Assembly: GCA_900553945.1 (NCBI GenBank)
Contig: USFR01000001.1
Coordinates: forward strand, 1-64,000
Origin: an uncultured Clostridium sp.
GTDB lineage: Bacteria; Bacillota; Clostridia; TANB77; CAG-508
DNA: 64,000 nucleotides
Direction of reading: 5' to 3'
Part shown: positions 62,831 through 64,000 of the stretch, piece after piece
How the letters are laid out: each line of letters begins with the position of its first letter
Position numbering within the stretch: position 1 is the first letter of the stretch
Position numbers and translations under genes: made by a program
Notes under the pieces: generated by a model
The model's input: the letters and a program-made list of their open reading frames with translations, nothing else
Databases searched by the model: none
What the model was told of the DNA's origin: nothing

Positions 62831-64000
62831 ATTTTTTATCTATATATAAGTCCCATTCTTTTAAATCTTCATAAATACCATTTTGATTTAAAATATTATC
62901 TGCAACCTCTTCAACTGTAATTTTGCCTTCTTTAAACTTTTCAAATATGTTAAATAGTTGTACTGTTGATAATAAACATAAATTTTGATATTTAGCATAT
63001 TTTAATATCTGATTTGGAAATATATTATTTCTAGAATTTAATTCTTTATTTTTAAATCCATTTATAACTAATACTCCTTTTCCTTCAATACTAGTATTTA
63101 TAAAATAATTTGTTCTCCATTTTAGTGTTTGTGCAGTATGTTTCTCTGTCGCTATTCCATCTACACCTTTAATTTCTAAAATAAAATATTTTCCATTTAA
63201 TTCGCATACTAAATCTTCTTCGTTTCCACCTGATTTAACAATATTAAAACCTAATATTTCAAATATCTTTTTTACTATATCTTCAAGTTCCTCTCCGGAT
63301 GCAGTAAATAATCTTTTTATGTAATCGATATCTGACTTTTTGTTTTCTAATTTTTCTTTTTGAGTAGTTAATTTTTTAATATCATTATCTATTTTGTTTA
63401 TTTTTTTATTCAGTTCCTTTTCTTCGGATGTTTCGTAACTACTAAGCCATTTTGGAATATCTTGCATTGATTTTTTATTTATATTTTGAATAAATTCATA
63501 AATATCTTCTAAAAAATTTTTTTCTTTCTTAGAACCATTTTGTTTTTCATATTGTGAAAAATAAACATCTGGCATAAACATTACTATCCCATTATTAATA
63601 TTTTCATACCAAAAAACAATTTCATCAGTCCCTGTAATTTTAGCAATAGGATTTTGTACATGTTCTTTATCTGTAAAACTATTATATTCAAAACAATCAA
63701 TATATTTATTAAATACTTCTTTTGCATTTTTATTGATAAATTCGATATTCTCTCCTGTTGCTCTTATAGTATTAAATCCCAAAGGAGTTATAACTATAAT
63801 AGATCTTCCACTGTTTAAATATGCTTCATATTCTTTTTTTCTTCTATCTATATCATCTCTTATATTTCTTGATGATTGATGTGTTAATGATGGGATTCCT
63901 TGATAGTTACCTACTATTTCATATTCCTCATAAATATTATTAACATTTATTATTAGCATATCATATTCTAGTATAGTTTGTTCACTACTATATTTTATAT
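62829..64000 (-). CDS. PD-(D/E)xK (Mrr-like) nuclease-domain protein, 5' end outside the window
   Basis: The frame stays open to the right edge: residues before the Met at 63959 (SSEQTILEYD) continue without a stop and that Met has no ribosome site, so the protein is partial (at least 389 residues). The C-terminal ~130 residues have the restriction-endonuclease-like pattern: helix ELEDIVKKIFEILGFNIV, then EEDLVCE and FILEIKG (D/E...ExK), and a following KWRTNYF helix. A coiled coil (KINKIDNDIKKLTTQKEKLE) precedes it. The N-terminal ~180 residues are unrecognised. Could be a defence or DNA-processing protein. Confidence 0.75.
   Translation of the reverse strand, partial: IKYSSEQTILEYDMLIINVNNIYEEYEIVGNYQGIPSLTHQSSRNIRDDIDRRKKEYEAYLNSGRSIIVITPLGFNTIRATGENIEFINKNAKEVFNKYIDCFEYNSFTDKEHVQNPIAKITGTDEIVFWYENINNGIVMFMPDVYFSQYEKQNGSKKEKNFLEDIYEFIQNINKKSMQDIPKWLSSYETSEEKELNKKINKIDNDIKKLTTQKEKLENKKSDIDYIKRLFTASGEELEDIVKKIFEILGFNIVKSGGNEEDLVCELNGKYFILEIKGVDGIATEKHTAQTLKWRTNYFINTSIEGKGVLVINGFKNKELNSRNNIFPNQILKYAKYQNLCLLSTVQLFNIFEKFKEGKITVEEVADNILNQNGIYEDLKEWDLYIDKK

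Noticed and set aside
1..64000. Genome-wide TGA to Trp recoding
   Set aside because: cotJA ends at TGA in a sensible coupled position and genes use TGG for Trp; a single TGA in the HD gene is not enough.

Overview
The window is AT-rich (by eye roughly 25-30% GC in core genes) and almost every gene lies on the minus strand. Its content points to an endospore-forming member of the Clostridia (Bacillota): spoIIP, spoIIM and a cotJABC coat operon, a SufCBDSU iron-sulfur operon headed by an Rrf2 regulator, RNase Y, HrcA/CIRCE heat-shock control, and strong purine-rich Shine-Dalgarno sites. The exact lineage cannot be fixed from sequence reading; an uncultured gut-type Clostridia is my inference.

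Layout. 0.1-7.7 kb: a YwaF-type membrane protein, mnmA, and the iscR-sufC-B-D-S-U cluster with readable promoters and operators. 7.8-20.9 kb: a Cys-rich orphan, an ABC-F ATPase, a ComEC-like secreted metallo-hydrolase, pgi, spoIIP, then recJ-rel-MBL hydrolase-hisS. 21-22.3 kb: cotJABC, the main plus-strand operon. 22.4-36.7 kb: DUF362 protein with a small downstream ORF, M23 peptidase, YhgE/Pip protein, an ECF sigma/anti-sigma-like pair (the sigma gene carries an apparent frameshift near its 5' end), a GT51 glycosyltransferase downstream of four unrecognised envelope-type genes, a CmpB-like protein, a CDF metal transporter and a tandem-repeat protein. 36.8-37.7 kb: a plus-strand VbhA-Fic toxin-antitoxin pair between two paralogous membrane-anchored proteins. 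38.5-53.9 kb: clpB, CIRCE-controlled hsp20, lemA-DUF2207, murI, a TetR-controlled heterodimeric ABC exporter, rny, xerD, spoIIM.

53.9-64 kb is accessory. It starts at a palindromic dispersed repeat and holds small independent transcription units: two paralogous proteins built from a shared ~50-residue module, each with a matching leader palindrome and its own terminator; a two-TM protein; a Nudix hydrolase; a small lipoprotein; a DUF84 phosphatase; an HD hydrolase interrupted by an in-frame TGA; a metallophosphoesterase; a tiny two-TM protein with a hairpin leader; a divergent, apparently cytoplasmic GH10-like glycosidase; and a PD-(D/E)xK nuclease-like protein running off the right edge. Several genes at 54.4-57.2 kb have visibly higher GC than the rest.

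Scattered through the gaps are dispersed palindromic repeats: an A/B superfamily whose AT-rich arms differ between copies yet stay complementary within each copy, a three-copy C family, and one ~120-bp palindromic element (D). The strongest candidates for something undescribed are the four-copy module family at 54.4-55.6 kb with its leader, the duplicated leader at 56.2 and 58.8 kb, the A/B repeats, and the orphan envelope operon at 30.9-33.1 kb. No tRNA, rRNA or CRISPR array was seen.
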